Source of the DNA: Actinomycetes bacterium
GTDB lineage: Bacteria > Actinomycetota > Coriobacteriia > Coriobacteriales > Eggerthellaceae
Assembly: GCA_023429565.1 (NCBI GenBank)
Contig: JAEZDJ010000097.1
Coordinates: 1 to 12,234, forward strand
Direction: 5' to 3'
DNA length: 12,234 nucleotides
The translations under genes and the position numbers were made by a program. Shown here piece after piece: positions 5,773 through 12,234 of this stretch. Under the pieces are notes generated by a model. The model made no database searches and had not been told where the DNA came from. It was given only the letters and a program-made list of their open reading frames with translations. Numbering within the stretch: position 1 is the first letter of the stretch; each line of letters opens with the position of its first letter.

Positions 5773-6705
5773 TTGGCTGATCAAGCGAATATTCTTTCGT
5801 TCGAAGAGATGAGACGAACGGCGGGCGCGAAGCGGCCGTCTGTTTCCGCATCGGCGAAGGAGGCGCGAAGCCGGCCGTCTGTGGCCACCTCTTCGCCTGC
5901 GGCCAGCGAAACGCGCACTTCCCGAATGCGGCGCAGCGTGTCGTCTGACGGGGCGAGGCCATCCGGCTCCCGCTTGGAAGAAACGAGGCCTTCTGCGCGA
6001 AATGCAGCGCGTTCTGGCGAGGGCTCATCTCGTGCCTCGCGGTTGCGCGATGAGGCCCGCGAGGATGAACCCGAAGAGGCAAAGTCTCCTTCGCGCTTCG
6101 CCTCCTTGAGGCGCAAGCGCACAAAGGACAAGGCCGGGCGCGCATTTGAGCGACAGTTCGGCGGTTCCAATGCCCCTTCCGATTCCTCCGACGCGAAGCC
6201 CCGGGCTGCTGTCTACAAGGGCGAGATGGGCTCGACCCATCGACGTTCGGCCCGCATGCAGGATGAGGCACCGGCCCAAGGGACGGCCAAGGGCCGTTCG
6301 GCACGGGGGGTCCTCTCCGCTCTGAAATCGTCTCCGAAGTTCTTGTCAGGCATGGCCGCGCTCGCCTGTCTGGCTCTTTCATGCCTGTTCCTCTATCCTG
6401 CCGCCCAGCAGTATTATCATGCTTCGCGAGAAAACGACCGTCTTCAGGCCGAATACGCCGCCATCGAGCAGCGCAACGCCACCATCCAAAACGAAGTTGA
6501 TTCCCTGAAGACTGAATCGGGAGTGAAGGCGCGTGCCCATGAGCAGTTCGGCTGGGTGGAAGAGGGGGAGCAGTCGGCGGTTGTCCAAGGCCTCGACAGC
6601 GAGGCGGAGGAGACGGATTTTCTTGCGAACATTCCGTCCGAGAGCGTGGATACGCCTGACACGTGGTACTCGCCCGTTCTCGATGCCGTGTTCGGCGTGG
6701 AGTAA
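5773..6705 (+). CDS. FtsB/DivIC-like septum formation initiator protein with long basic N-terminal tail
   Basis: This is a bitopic membrane protein of the FtsB/DivIC family, which helps assemble the FtsL-FtsQ-type complex at the division septum. Residues 1 to about 188 are Ser/Arg/Ala/Glu-rich, probably disordered and cytoplasmic. One transmembrane helix spans about 190-210 (FLSGMAALACLALSCLFLYP). A coiled coil follows at about 214-248, then the conserved VKARAHEQFGWVEEGE segment and an acidic tail. Actinobacterial family members often carry long tails, but most FtsB/DivIC proteins are about 100-160 residues, against 310 here. The TTG at 5773 is chosen because AAAGGGG lies about 8 bases upstream; the ATG at 5809 is an alternative. 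The gene is followed 7 bases later by the Ppx/GppA gene, an order familiar in Actinobacteria. Confidence 0.85.
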   Translation: MADQANILSFEEMRRTAGAKRPSVSASAKEARSRPSVATSSPAASETRTSRMRRSVSSDGARPSGSRLEETRPSARNAARSGEGSSRASRLRDEAREDEPEEAKSPSRFASLRRKRTKDKAGRAFERQFGGSNAPSDSSDAKPRAAVYKGEMGSTHRRSARMQDEAPAQGTAKGRSARGVLSALKSSPKFLSGMAALACLALSCLFLYPAAQQYYHASRENDRLQAEYAAIEQRNATIQNEVDSLKTESGVKARAHEQFGWVEEGEQSAVVQGLDSEAEETDFLANIPSESVDTPDTWYSPVLDAVFGVE

Positions 6706-6712
6706 CACGCTC

Positions 6713-7720
6713 ATGCGTTCGGGAAGGTATGCCGCCATAGACGTTGGGACGGTGACGTGCCGCCTGCTTGTGGCGGATGTGGATGAAGCCGGTCTCCATG
6801 AAATCGAGCGAGACCATGCCATTGCGAATCTGGGAGAAGGCGTCGACGCGTCGCGCATGCTGAAACCAGCGGCCATACGGCGAGTCGCTGAAACGCTCGC
6901 GGGTTTCACGGAGACGCTCGCGCAGCTGGCGCCATCCGATGGCTCGCGCATCGACACCGTCGCTTTCGCGACATCGGCGGCGCGCGACGCGAAGAACTGC
7001 AATGAGCTGGTCGAGCGCGTTGCGGAGGAAGGCATCGACCTTGCGGTCATTTCCGGCGAACGGGAAGCGTCCCTCTCGTTTGCGGGCGCTTCCTGCGACT
7101 TTCCTGGCGAGAGCTTGGCTGTCGTCGACATCGGCGGCGGATCGACGGAGTTGGCCCTGGGCCGTTTCGGGAGCTCGCCCGACCACTTCCATTCCTTCAA
7201 CGTCGGCTGCCGCCGTGTGACCGAGAAGTTCTTCTCGGACGATCCCCCTTCGAAAGGAGACCTTGCGCGTGCTCACGCATGGGTCATGGCCGAAATGCGT
7301 CCCTTCTTCGAATCGATGGATCCCCGCATGGCGTCGCCTGATCGCCTTGTCGCCGTTGCCGGAACGGCGACGACGGTGGTTTCAGTTCGGGACCATATGG
7401 CGACATACGATGCAGAACGCGTTCACGGCTCTCTTGTGAACAGGGAAGACCTCGACGAGGTGTCTCATCGGCTGGCCAGCGTGCCGCTTGGGGAAAGACG
7501 CCGCGTGGTCGGTCTCGAGCCGGAGCGGGCTTCGGTCATCGTTGCCGGTTTGGTGATTATGCAGGCGGTTCTCGATCTCTTCGGCATCGGCTCCTTCACC
7601 GTGAGCGAGGCGGACATCCTGCACGGCGCCATCATGGACATCGCCTCGGAGAACACGGCGGTTGTACCCACAGCCTCTGATGCGCCGTTTGCGCTGCACC
7701 TGAAAAAAATGCCCTCGTAA
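6713..7720 (+). CDS. Ppx/GppA family phosphatase
   Basis: This enzyme would hydrolyse polyphosphate or pppGpp, linking phosphate storage and the stringent response. It is cytosolic, 335 residues, and has the ASKHA (actin-like ATPase) fold. The phosphate-1 loop is AAIDVGTVTCRLL at residues 7-19, where most relatives read D-I/L-G-S-N-S. Next comes ATSAARDAKN, then SGEREASLSF with E118 at the position of the E. coli catalytic Glu121. The second nucleotide motif is VVDIGGGSTEL (137-147), followed by NVGCRRVTEKFF and VAVAGTATT. It is the short one-module form without the C-terminal HD-like part of E. coli Ppx (about 513 residues). The ATG at 6713 follows GGAG at 6699-6702. It is probably co-transcribed with the ftsB-like gene. 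Polyphosphate versus pppGpp preference cannot be read from sequence. Confidence 0.92.
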   Translation: MRSGRYAAIDVGTVTCRLLVADVDEAGLHEIERDHAIANLGEGVDASRMLKPAAIRRVAETLAGFTETLAQLAPSDGSRIDTVAFATSAARDAKNCNELVERVAEEGIDLAVISGEREASLSFAGASCDFPGESLAVVDIGGGSTELALGRFGSSPDHFHSFNVGCRRVTEKFFSDDPPSKGDLARAHAWVMAEMRPFFESMDPRMASPDRLVAVAGTATTVVSVRDHMATYDAERVHGSLVNREDLDEVSHRLASVPLGERRRVVGLEPERASVIVAGLVIMQAVLDLFGIGSFTVSEADILHGAIMDIASENTAVVPTASDAPFALHLKKMPS

Positions 7721-7733
7721 GCCGGGTGAGTTT

Positions 7734-7742
7734 TGCTACCAT
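7734..7742 (+). promoter_or_regulatory. Extended -10 element for tRNA-Leu, overlapping the ppx terminator region
   Basis: TGC followed by TACCAT (7737-7742) gives an extended -10 just after the Ppx/GppA stop codon. The predicted start near 7749 lies inside the 5' arm of the terminator at 7747-7772. No good -35 is seen. Confidence 0.35.
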
Positions 7743-7746
7743 GTAG

Positions 7747-7772
7747 GCAGTACCGGAGCGGACTGCTTTTTT
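7747..7772 (+). terminator. Rho-independent terminator of the ftsB-like/ppx operon
   Basis: GCAGT (7747-7751) pairs with ACTGC (7762-7766), and CCG (7753-7755) with CGG (7759-7761), leaving one bulged A and a GAG loop. Six T (7767-7772) follow directly. The tRNA begins only 5 bases later. Confidence 0.75.
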
Positions 7773-7777
7773 GAAAG

Positions 7778-7862
7778 GGGAGCGTGGCGGAATTGGCATA
7801 CGCAGCGGACTTAAAATCCGCCGACTTCGGTCTTGTGGGTTCGAGTCCCACCGCTCCTACCA
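7778..7862 (+). tRNA. tRNA-Leu (anticodon UAA), CCA encoded
   Basis: This is a full cloverleaf with a long variable arm. The acceptor GGGAGCG (7778-7784) pairs with CGCTCCT (7852-7858), with a G-U at the first pair, and the discriminator A is at 7859. The anticodon stem GCGGA/TCCGC encloses CTTAAAA, giving anticodon UAA for UUA (and UUG) codons. The variable arm has a GAC-TTCG-GTC stem, as expected of class II leucine tRNAs. The T arm is GTGGG-TTCGAGT-CCCAC. CCA at 7860-7862 is encoded. Protein readings across this segment on either strand are spurious. Confidence 0.96.
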
Positions 7863-7924
7863 CCTTGGCATGTCCCCCCGCACCCGTGCTTGGCAGAAGA
7901 TCGCCCTCAATCGAAGAAAGCATA

Positions 7925-8974
7925 ATGGAAAACATCAACGATATCATCGCGACAGTCGAAAAGACACCCGAAACGTTTGAAGAATACCTGAGCTGTTATG
8001 CCGACCGCGTCGGAGATCTCGTGAACACCTATATTCCCACCGGCACCCATCCTGACATGAATCGCTATCTCTATGGTCCCCTTGCGGCCTACAGCCAGAA
8101 TGGCGGCAAGCGCCATCGCCCTCTCATCTGCTTTGCGGCGTGCCTTGCCGTGGGCGGCGACATGGTGAAGGCCACGAGCGCGGCAGCGGCAATCGAGCAC
8201 TTCCACACCGCCGCCCTCATCCATGACGACATAGCTGACGAAGCCGAGCTGCGCCGTGGCGAGCCTTGCCTGCATCTGACGGAAGGCATCGGGCTGGCAA
8301 TCAACATGGGAGACTTGGCCCTTTCGTTGGTGAATGGGACGGTCATTGCCGACGGGAGCCTTGACGATGCGACCAAGGTCCGCGTCGTCACGGAGCTCAT
8401 TGACATGACGCGCCGCACCGTTGAGGGGCAGGCCCTCGACATCGGCTGGGCACGTGACGGTCGCTACGACATCACCCCTGAGGACTACCTCGTCATGGCC
8501 ACGCACAAGACGGCGCACTATTCAGGGGCAGTCCCGCTTGCCATTGGCGCCATCATCGGCGGAGGGACTGAGACGGAGGTCGAGGCGCTGCGCAATTACG
8601 GCCTGGATACAGGGCTGGCGTTCCAGATCCAAGACGACCTGCTGAACCTCATTGGCAGCGAGGAGAGCACGCGGAAGGATTTCAGGAACGACATCACCGA
8701 GGGGAAGCGCACCCTCATGGTGGTGCACGCGTTGCAGCATTCGTCGGATCGGGATCGCCTCATCGACATCCTCTCGTCGAGGGAGAAGGATCAGGCGGTG
8801 CTCGCGGAAGCGGTTGCCATCATGGAGGAGTCGGGCAGCATCGAGTACGCGCGCAGCTATGCGGAGAACCTGACAAGCATAGCCAAGAACCGTCTCATCG
8901 ACCGGGTCCGTCCCTCGTCTTCGCGCGACCTGCTGATCTCCATGGCCGATTGGTTCGTGAACAGGCTCAGATAG
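7925..8974 (+). CDS. Polyprenyl (geranylgeranyl/farnesyl-type) diphosphate synthase
   Basis: A trans-prenyltransferase that condenses isopentenyl diphosphate with allylic diphosphates to build C15-C20 or longer chains for quinones, carriers or other isoprenoids. Its 349 residues are typical. Motifs in order are GGKRHRPLI, the first aspartate-rich motif HDDIADEAELRRG with D101, D102 and D105, then QALDIGW, MATHKTAHY, and FQIQDDLLN with D237 and D238. Asn241 takes the place of the third Asp in the second motif, a variation seen in other actinobacterial members. GKRTLMVVHAL closes the core. The two residues before the first motif are Ile and His, which suggests a chain longer than C15, but product length is not certain. 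The ATG at 7925 is the first start after the tRNA; the ribosome site (GAAGAAAG) is weak. It may be co-transcribed with the tRNA. Confidence 0.9.
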   Translation: MENINDIIATVEKTPETFEEYLSCYADRVGDLVNTYIPTGTHPDMNRYLYGPLAAYSQNGGKRHRPLICFAACLAVGGDMVKATSAAAAIEHFHTAALIHDDIADEAELRRGEPCLHLTEGIGLAINMGDLALSLVNGTVIADGSLDDATKVRVVTELIDMTRRTVEGQALDIGWARDGRYDITPEDYLVMATHKTAHYSGAVPLAIGAIIGGGTETEVEALRNYGLDTGLAFQIQDDLLNLIGSEESTRKDFRNDITEGKRTLMVVHALQHSSDRDRLIDILSSREKDQAVLAEAVAIMEESGSIEYARSYAENLTSIAKNRLIDRVRPSSSRDLLISMADWFVNRLR

Positions 8975-9064
8975 CTGGCGCACGGCGTCCTTCCCTGCAG
9001 CGTCCTGGCGTTTCTCGTGCTGGTGGGAGGAATTTCCCGCTTTGGACCGCCTCGTCCGCTGTCT

Positions 9065-9095
9065 TTGAATTTTCGCTTTGTTCCTTTGGTGTAAC
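9065..9095 (+). promoter_or_regulatory. Promoter candidate for the CwlM-like gene
   Basis: TTGAAT (9065-9070) and TGTAAC (9090-9095) are 19 bases apart. TGG just before the second hexamer makes it an extended -10. It sits about 30 bases upstream of the chosen ATG, in the 150-base gap after the prenyl synthase gene. Confidence 0.4.
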
Positions 9096-9124
9096 CTTGA
9101 ACTGAGGTGAGGCCATGCGGTACC

Positions 9125-10030
9125 ATGGCGGTCATGGAATCCATTAAACGACATGACACCGGTGCCGCCGTCGAGGATGTGCAACAGCGCCTCGCGGTGA
9201 TCGGATTGCTCGAGGAATCCGATGCCGATGGCGTGTTCGGCGACAAGACTGCTGCAGCTGTCGAGGCGTTTAGCGTGCAGGCTGGCCTTGCGCCATCCGA
9301 TCAGGTTGACGAGAGGGTGTGGGCGGCTCTCGTCGACGCTTCGTTCCAGCTGGGCGATCGAACCCTCTATCTGCGCATGCCCCATTTTCACGGACATGAC
9401 GTTTTCGAGTTGCAGCAGGCTTTGGGCGCTCTCGGGTTTGCGTGCGGTGCCGTGGATGGCATCTTTGGCGCCTACACCGAACTGGGGCTTCGCAAGTTTC
9501 AGCTCAATCTCGCCCTGCCCTCCGATGGAATCGCCGGCGCCTACACGTATGAGGCCCTTCGCAATCTGCATCATTCTTGGGAAGGCAAGGAGGCGCTGAA
9601 TGGCGCCGCTCATCTAGGGTTCGCCCGTGCGGCTGACGTCCTTGAGCACAATGCGCTCTGCCTGTTTGGCACGCATGCGTTCACGCGCAGCGTTGCTTCG
9701 CGCATGTCGAACCTCGCGCTTGCGACCAACCCTGTTTCAAAGATCATGAGCGCCGACTCCCTCTTGGTCGCGCCCGATGCAGACATGCTTCTGGTTCATA
9801 TCGTCCTGCATGAGGAGGAGACGGCCGAGTCCGTGCCGCGTGTGAGCTTCGATGCCGAAGACACGCTGTCCTTGAGGCTTGAAGCGGCCATCGGCGTGGC
9901 GGCGGCCAGCGTTCCGTCTCGCGTCGCCGTCGAACTGCCGGGCACGGTATGGGAGGACGCGGGGATGGGCCGATCCGCGCAGCACTACGCCATCACCTTG
10001 CTTGACGCCCTCTGTTCTGCGCTTTCATAA
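9125..10030 (+). CDS. CwlM-like protein: two peptidoglycan-binding domains plus a degenerate amidase-like C-terminus
   Basis: The 301-residue product has no signal peptide or membrane helix and is probably cytosolic. Two PG_binding_1-type repeats are clear: about residues 9-71 (DGVFGDKTAAAVEAF) and 87-148 (VDGIFGAYTELGLRKFQ, then DGIAGAYTYEALRNL). The joint LGDRTLYLRMPHFHGHDV resembles the matching part of mycobacterial CwlM. In CwlM a catalytically inactive amidase fold follows, and the protein activates MurA after phosphorylation. Here residues 160-301 lack the DPGHGG zinc motif. However, ADMLLVHIVLHEEE (219-232) and RVAVELPG (266-273, with E270) sit where the amidase SxHxN and catalytic-Glu segments would be. 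The C-terminal assignment is tentative. The ATG at 9125 is preferred because GAGGTGAGG lies at 9104-9112; GTG 9107 and ATG 9134 are alternatives. Confidence 0.75.
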   Translation: MAVMESIKRHDTGAAVEDVQQRLAVIGLLEESDADGVFGDKTAAAVEAFSVQAGLAPSDQVDERVWAALVDASFQLGDRTLYLRMPHFHGHDVFELQQALGALGFACGAVDGIFGAYTELGLRKFQLNLALPSDGIAGAYTYEALRNLHHSWEGKEALNGAAHLGFARAADVLEHNALCLFGTHAFTRSVASRMSNLALATNPVSKIMSADSLLVAPDADMLLVHIVLHEEETAESVPRVSFDAEDTLSLRLEAAIGVAAASVPSRVAVELPGTVWEDAGMGRSAQHYAITLLDALCSALS

Positions 10031-10116
10031 TGTGTTTTTCCGGCCTCCTTCCTGAAGTACCTGTGACGGGCGCAACATATAGGTAACATTTTTCCCCTCA
10101 TCAAGAACGTGGTTCG

Positions 10117-10235
10117 TATACTTACCAGCGAACGGGCGACCTCTGGTCGCGGAGGGGCGATGTCTGTCCCTCGCGTTTCAAATAGCGTTGTCCCGGACGG
10201 CTGGAAGCGTCCATCCGATAGAAAGCAGGTGCACC
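10117..10235 (+). promoter_or_regulatory. Promoter element and structured leader of the small membrane protein gene
   Basis: TATACT (10117-10122) is the likely -10; the -35 is poor. The leader of about 105 bases has three stems: GCGACC/GGTCGC (10136-10141 with 10145-10150), CGCG-bulge-AGGG/CCCTCGCG (10148-10156 with 10168-10175), and GGACG/CGTCC (10195-10199 with 10208-10212). The first two share bases 10148-10150 and cannot form fully together. I do not recognise a known riboswitch family. Confidence 0.35.
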
Positions 10236-10676
10236 ATGACCGAAGAGCAAAAGCATGACCCCGGCGCTGCGTCCGTCCCGCCCTCTCCCTCAGAGACTTC
10301 CTCGGCGCCGGTTCCTCCGCAGCAGCAGCCTCCCGTTGGCCAGCCGGTTTCCCAGCCGCATCCTCCGACCTATCAGGCGGCTCAGCCCGTGTATGCGCCC
10401 ACTCCTCTCGTCCAATTGACCGGAGGCATGAAGTTCGGCTGGTTTGTCGTTGGCGCATTGCTCGGCATCGGCGGGATCGTTCTCTCCTGGCTCGTCAATG
10501 TCGACAAGCTTCCTCAGGTGAAGAGCGACGCGCTCAAGTGGACCATCATAGGCTTCGTGGTCTGGATCGTTCTTGGCATCATTCTGAGCATGATGTTCGC
10601 CGGCATGATAGCCGCGATGATCGGAGCAGCAGGTGCCTCGTCGTATGGCTACGGCAACTACTACGGATCCTGGTAA
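10236..10676 (+). CDS. Small membrane protein with Pro/Gln-rich N-terminus
   Basis: I do not recognise a named family. The 146-residue product begins with about 62 residues rich in Pro, Gln, Ser and Val, including a PPQQQPPVGQP stretch, probably a disordered cytosolic tail. A hydrophobic helix follows at about 68-87 (WFVVGALLGIGGIVLSWLV). A short polar loop with several Lys comes next (KLPQVKSDALKW). A second, longer hydrophobic segment runs from about 105 to 135 (TIIGFVVWIVLGIILSMMFA onward). The end is Gly/Tyr-rich (SYGYGNYYGSW). This Pro-rich tail plus two-helix layout recalls DUF4190-type actinobacterial membrane proteins, but no diagnostic motif was found. The ATG at 10236 has AGCAGGTG upstream. 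The gene stands alone, with its own leader and a strong terminator after it. Confidence 0.75.
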   Translation: MTEEQKHDPGAASVPPSPSETSSAPVPPQQQPPVGQPVSQPHPPTYQAAQPVYAPTPLVQLTGGMKFGWFVVGALLGIGGIVLSWLVNVDKLPQVKSDALKWTIIGFVVWIVLGIILSMMFAGMIAAMIGAAGASSYGYGNYYGSW

Positions 10677-10717
10677 TCTCTGGCGGTTTGCACATTTTGA
10701 GCGAATCCCCCTCCTTT

Positions 10718-10747
10718 GAAGAGCCCTTCGGGGCTCTTCTTCATGCT
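10718..10747 (+). terminator. Rho-independent-like terminator with UUCG tetraloop
   Basis: GAAGAGCCC (10718-10726) pairs perfectly with GGGCTCTTC (10731-10739) around TTCG. The tail TTCATGCTT is T-rich but interrupted. It lies 41 bases after the stop of the small membrane protein and just before the leuC promoter, so it separates the two units. Confidence 0.75.
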
Positions 10748-10760
10748 TGGGGGAAGCCAG

Positions 10761-10769
10761 TGGTACAAT
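10761..10769 (+). promoter_or_regulatory. leuC: Extended -10 promoter for leuCD
   Basis: TGG followed by TACAAT (10764-10769) is a good extended -10. The -35 region is weak and overlaps the tail of the terminator. Transcription from about 10776 gives a 33-base leader with AAGGAGAG (10798-10805) before the ATG. No leucine attenuator or T-box is visible. Confidence 0.5.
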
Positions 10770-10808
10770 TGGGGCGTTTTCCACACATCCACCGCAAAAG
10801 GAGAGAGC

Positions 10809-12077
10809 ATGGCACGTCCCATGACCATGGCGGAGAAGATTCTCGCCGTCCATGCGGGGCTCGACGAAGTGGAGCCGGGTCAGCTGATCGAATGCGATCT
10901 TGATCTTGTGCTTTCCAACGACGTCACCACCCCCATTGCCGTTAACGAGTTCCGCAAGATCGGCGTCGACAAGGTGTTTGACCCGACCAAGATCGCGCTG
11001 GTGCCCGATCATTACGTTCCCAACAAGGACATTAAGAGCGCCGAGCAGGCGAAAATCGTGCGCGACTTCGCTCGCGAGCAGGGGATTACCCACTACTATG
11101 AGGTGGGATGCATGGGCGTTGAGCATGCGCTGCTGCCGGAGCAGGGCGTTGTGGGATCGGGCGACCTGATCATCGGCGCCGACAGCCACACCTGCACCTA
11201 TGGCGCGCTCGGCGCATTCGCGACGGGAGTCGGCTCCACTGATGCCGGAGTGGGATATGCCACCGGCAAGGCATGGTTCAAGGTGCCGGAGTCCATCCTG
11301 TTCAAGGTTGAAGGCAACTTGGCCCCTGGCGTGACGGGCAAGGACGTCATCCTCCACATCATTGGCATGATTGGCGTGGATGGTGCCCTCTACCAGGTCA
11401 TGGAGTTCACGGGCAGCGCCATCAGGACCATGGACATGGACGAGCGCATGTCCATTTCGAATATGGCCATCGAAGCGGGCGGCAAGGCGGGTCTTATCGC
11501 GGTCGACGATGTGACGCGGGCTTATCTTGATGGGCGCACCGAGCGTCCCTACGCAGAGTACCATTCCGATCCGGATGCGCAGTATGCGAAGGTGTATGAG
11601 ATCGATGCCGCAGCCATCGTTCCGACGGTGTCGTTTCCCCACCTGCCATCGAACACGCGCCCTGCAGCCGAGTCGCGCGACGTCAAGATCGACCAAGCCG
11701 TCATCGGCTCCTGCACAAACGGCCGCATCGTCGACATGCGCCAGGCAGCTGACGTGCTGCGCGGGCGCACGGTTCATCCCGATGTCCGCTGCATCGTCAT
11801 TCCCGCAACCCAGGCAGTGTATCGCCAGTGCATGGAGGAGGGCCTGACTGACGTGTTCCTTGATGCGAACTGCGCTGTGTCAACGCCGACCTGCGGTCCG
11901 TGCCTCGGCGGCTATATGGGCATTCTTGCCGCGGGCGAGCGTGCCATTGCCACCACGAACCGCAACTTCGTCGGCCGCATGGGCGACCCCACGAGTGAGG
12001 TCTATCTGTCATCCCCGGCGGTCGCGGCGGCAAGCGCGGTGCTCGGACATATCGGGCTGCCGGAAGACCTGGATTGA
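10809..12077 (+). CDS. leuC: 3-isopropylmalate dehydratase large subunit
   Basis: With LeuD this enzyme isomerises 2-isopropylmalate to 3-isopropylmalate, the second step of leucine synthesis. It is a 4Fe-4S aconitase-family protein. The 422-residue length fits the shorter bacterial/archaeal-type LeuC (about 420) rather than the E. coli form (about 466). Visible landmarks are VPDHYVPNKD, the GADSHTCTYGALGAF block, and the cluster ligands C302 (GSCTNGR), C362 and C365 (TCGPCLGG). NRNFVGRMGD near the end is the substrate-binding motif. The ATG at 10809 follows a good ribosome site. leuD begins 16 bases after its stop, so the two are one operon. Homoaconitase or citraconate activity cannot be excluded from sequence alone. 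Confidence 0.96.
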   Translation: MARPMTMAEKILAVHAGLDEVEPGQLIECDLDLVLSNDVTTPIAVNEFRKIGVDKVFDPTKIALVPDHYVPNKDIKSAEQAKIVRDFAREQGITHYYEVGCMGVEHALLPEQGVVGSGDLIIGADSHTCTYGALGAFATGVGSTDAGVGYATGKAWFKVPESILFKVEGNLAPGVTGKDVILHIIGMIGVDGALYQVMEFTGSAIRTMDMDERMSISNMAIEAGGKAGLIAVDDVTRAYLDGRTERPYAEYHSDPDAQYAKVYEIDAAAIVPTVSFPHLPSNTRPAAESRDVKIDQAVIGSCTNGRIVDMRQAADVLRGRTVHPDVRCIVIPATQAVYRQCMEEGLTDVFLDANCAVSTPTCGPCLGGYMGILAAGERAIATTNRNFVGRMGDPTSEVYLSSPAVAAASAVLGHIGLPEDLD

Positions 12078-12093
12078 GAAAGGGGTTGCCATC

Positions 12094-12234
12094 ATGCATT
12101 TCAAAGGAACAGCACATCGCTATGGGCGTGACGTCGACACCGACGTCATCATACCGGCTCGCTATCTGACCACGTCTGATCCGGCCGAACTGGCAAAGCA
12201 CTGCCTTGAGGATCTGGATGCGTCGTTCGTCGGG
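12094..12234 (+). CDS. leuD: 3-isopropylmalate dehydratase small subunit, 5' part only (cut by window edge)
   Basis: The first 47 residues are visible and the frame is open to the last base. They begin with MHFKGTAHRYGRDVDTDVII followed by PARYL, the standard start of the LeuD swivel domain of the archaeal-type family, which normally has about 160-170 residues. AAAGGGG at 12079-12085 is the ribosome site. It partners LeuC, encoded just upstream. The 3' end lies outside the window. Confidence 0.93.
   Translation, partial: MHFKGTAHRYGRDVDTDVIIPARYLTTSDPAELAKHCLEDLDASFVG

Noticed and set aside
5708..7276. 522-codon minus-strand frame opposite the ftsB-like and ppx genes
   Set aside because: It has Arg/Pro/Ser-rich composition typical of antisense GC-rich frames, and both opposing genes have clear family motifs.
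7784..7924. Upstream extension of the prenyl synthase frame through the tRNA
   Set aside because: The extension translates tRNA-Leu; the conserved protein starts at 7925.
7465..7947. 160-codon minus-strand frame across the tRNA
   Set aside because: It contains the familiar spurious translation of an antisense tRNA-Leu (VGLEPTRPKSADFKSAAYAN) and overlaps the 3' end of ppx.
10290..11777. 495-codon minus-strand frame opposite the small membrane protein and leuC
   Set aside because: It crosses a terminator and a promoter and lies opposite the well-conserved leuC; it is a shadow frame.
1..12234. CRISPR array, defence island or phage gene cluster
   Set aside because: There are no regularly spaced repeats and no nuclease, integrase, toxin or phage structural motifs in any supported gene.

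Overview
The window is a GC-rich stretch of chromosome. Every recognisable gene lies on the + strand, and gene spacing is tight. The gene content points to a high-GC actinobacterium. It has an FtsB/DivIC-type septum protein with a long basic N-terminal tail directly followed by a short Ppx/GppA phosphatase, a CwlM-like double peptidoglycan-binding protein, and an actinobacterial-style polyprenyl diphosphate synthase. The split cobalamin-dependent methionine synthase and the Clostridia-like small DtxR regulator make Coriobacteriia (Eggerthellaceae-like) the best guess. That assignment is an inference; no rRNA or marker alignment was available.

Layout. Bases 1-562 hold no convincing complete gene. 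The extreme left looks like a structured end, possibly the right end of an IS200/IS605-type element. Next come a three-tier stem-loop, a good sigma70-type promoter overlapped by a 16-bp dyad, and an 11-bp GC-rich hairpin. A small DtxR-family metalloregulator follows (563-943). Bases 1160-5515 form a compact folate/cobalamin methionine operon: MetF, a free-standing MetH reactivation domain, and a MetH lacking that domain, with overlapping gene ends. After a 257-bp gap come the FtsB/DivIC-like protein (5773-6705) and the Ppx/GppA phosphatase (6713-7720), which ends in a rho-independent terminator. A tRNA-Leu(UAA) begins 5 bases after the terminator's T tract. It is followed by a polyprenyl diphosphate synthase (7925-8974), a cytosolic CwlM-like protein (9125-10030), a small two-helix membrane protein with a structured leader (10236-10676), a strong terminator, and then leuC and the start of leuD, cut by the window edge.

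How the genes work together. MetF makes 5-methyl-tetrahydrofolate. MetH passes the methyl group to homocysteine through cobalamin. The separate activation protein presumably binds SAM and rescues oxidised cobalamin in trans. The middle of the window is loosely about growth and the cell envelope: a division initiator, (p)ppGpp/polyphosphate turnover, prenyl-carrier precursor supply, and a putative regulator of peptidoglycan synthesis. leuCD belong to leucine biosynthesis.

Most of this is ordinary housekeeping. The items most worth a second look are the degenerate CwlM-like protein, the metal-site and operator arrangement at the DtxR regulator, the split MetH system with its four-cysteine tail, the possible leaderless metF transcript, the terminator that overlaps the tRNA promoter, and two mutually exclusive hairpins in one leader. 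I found no convincing undescribed multi-gene system.
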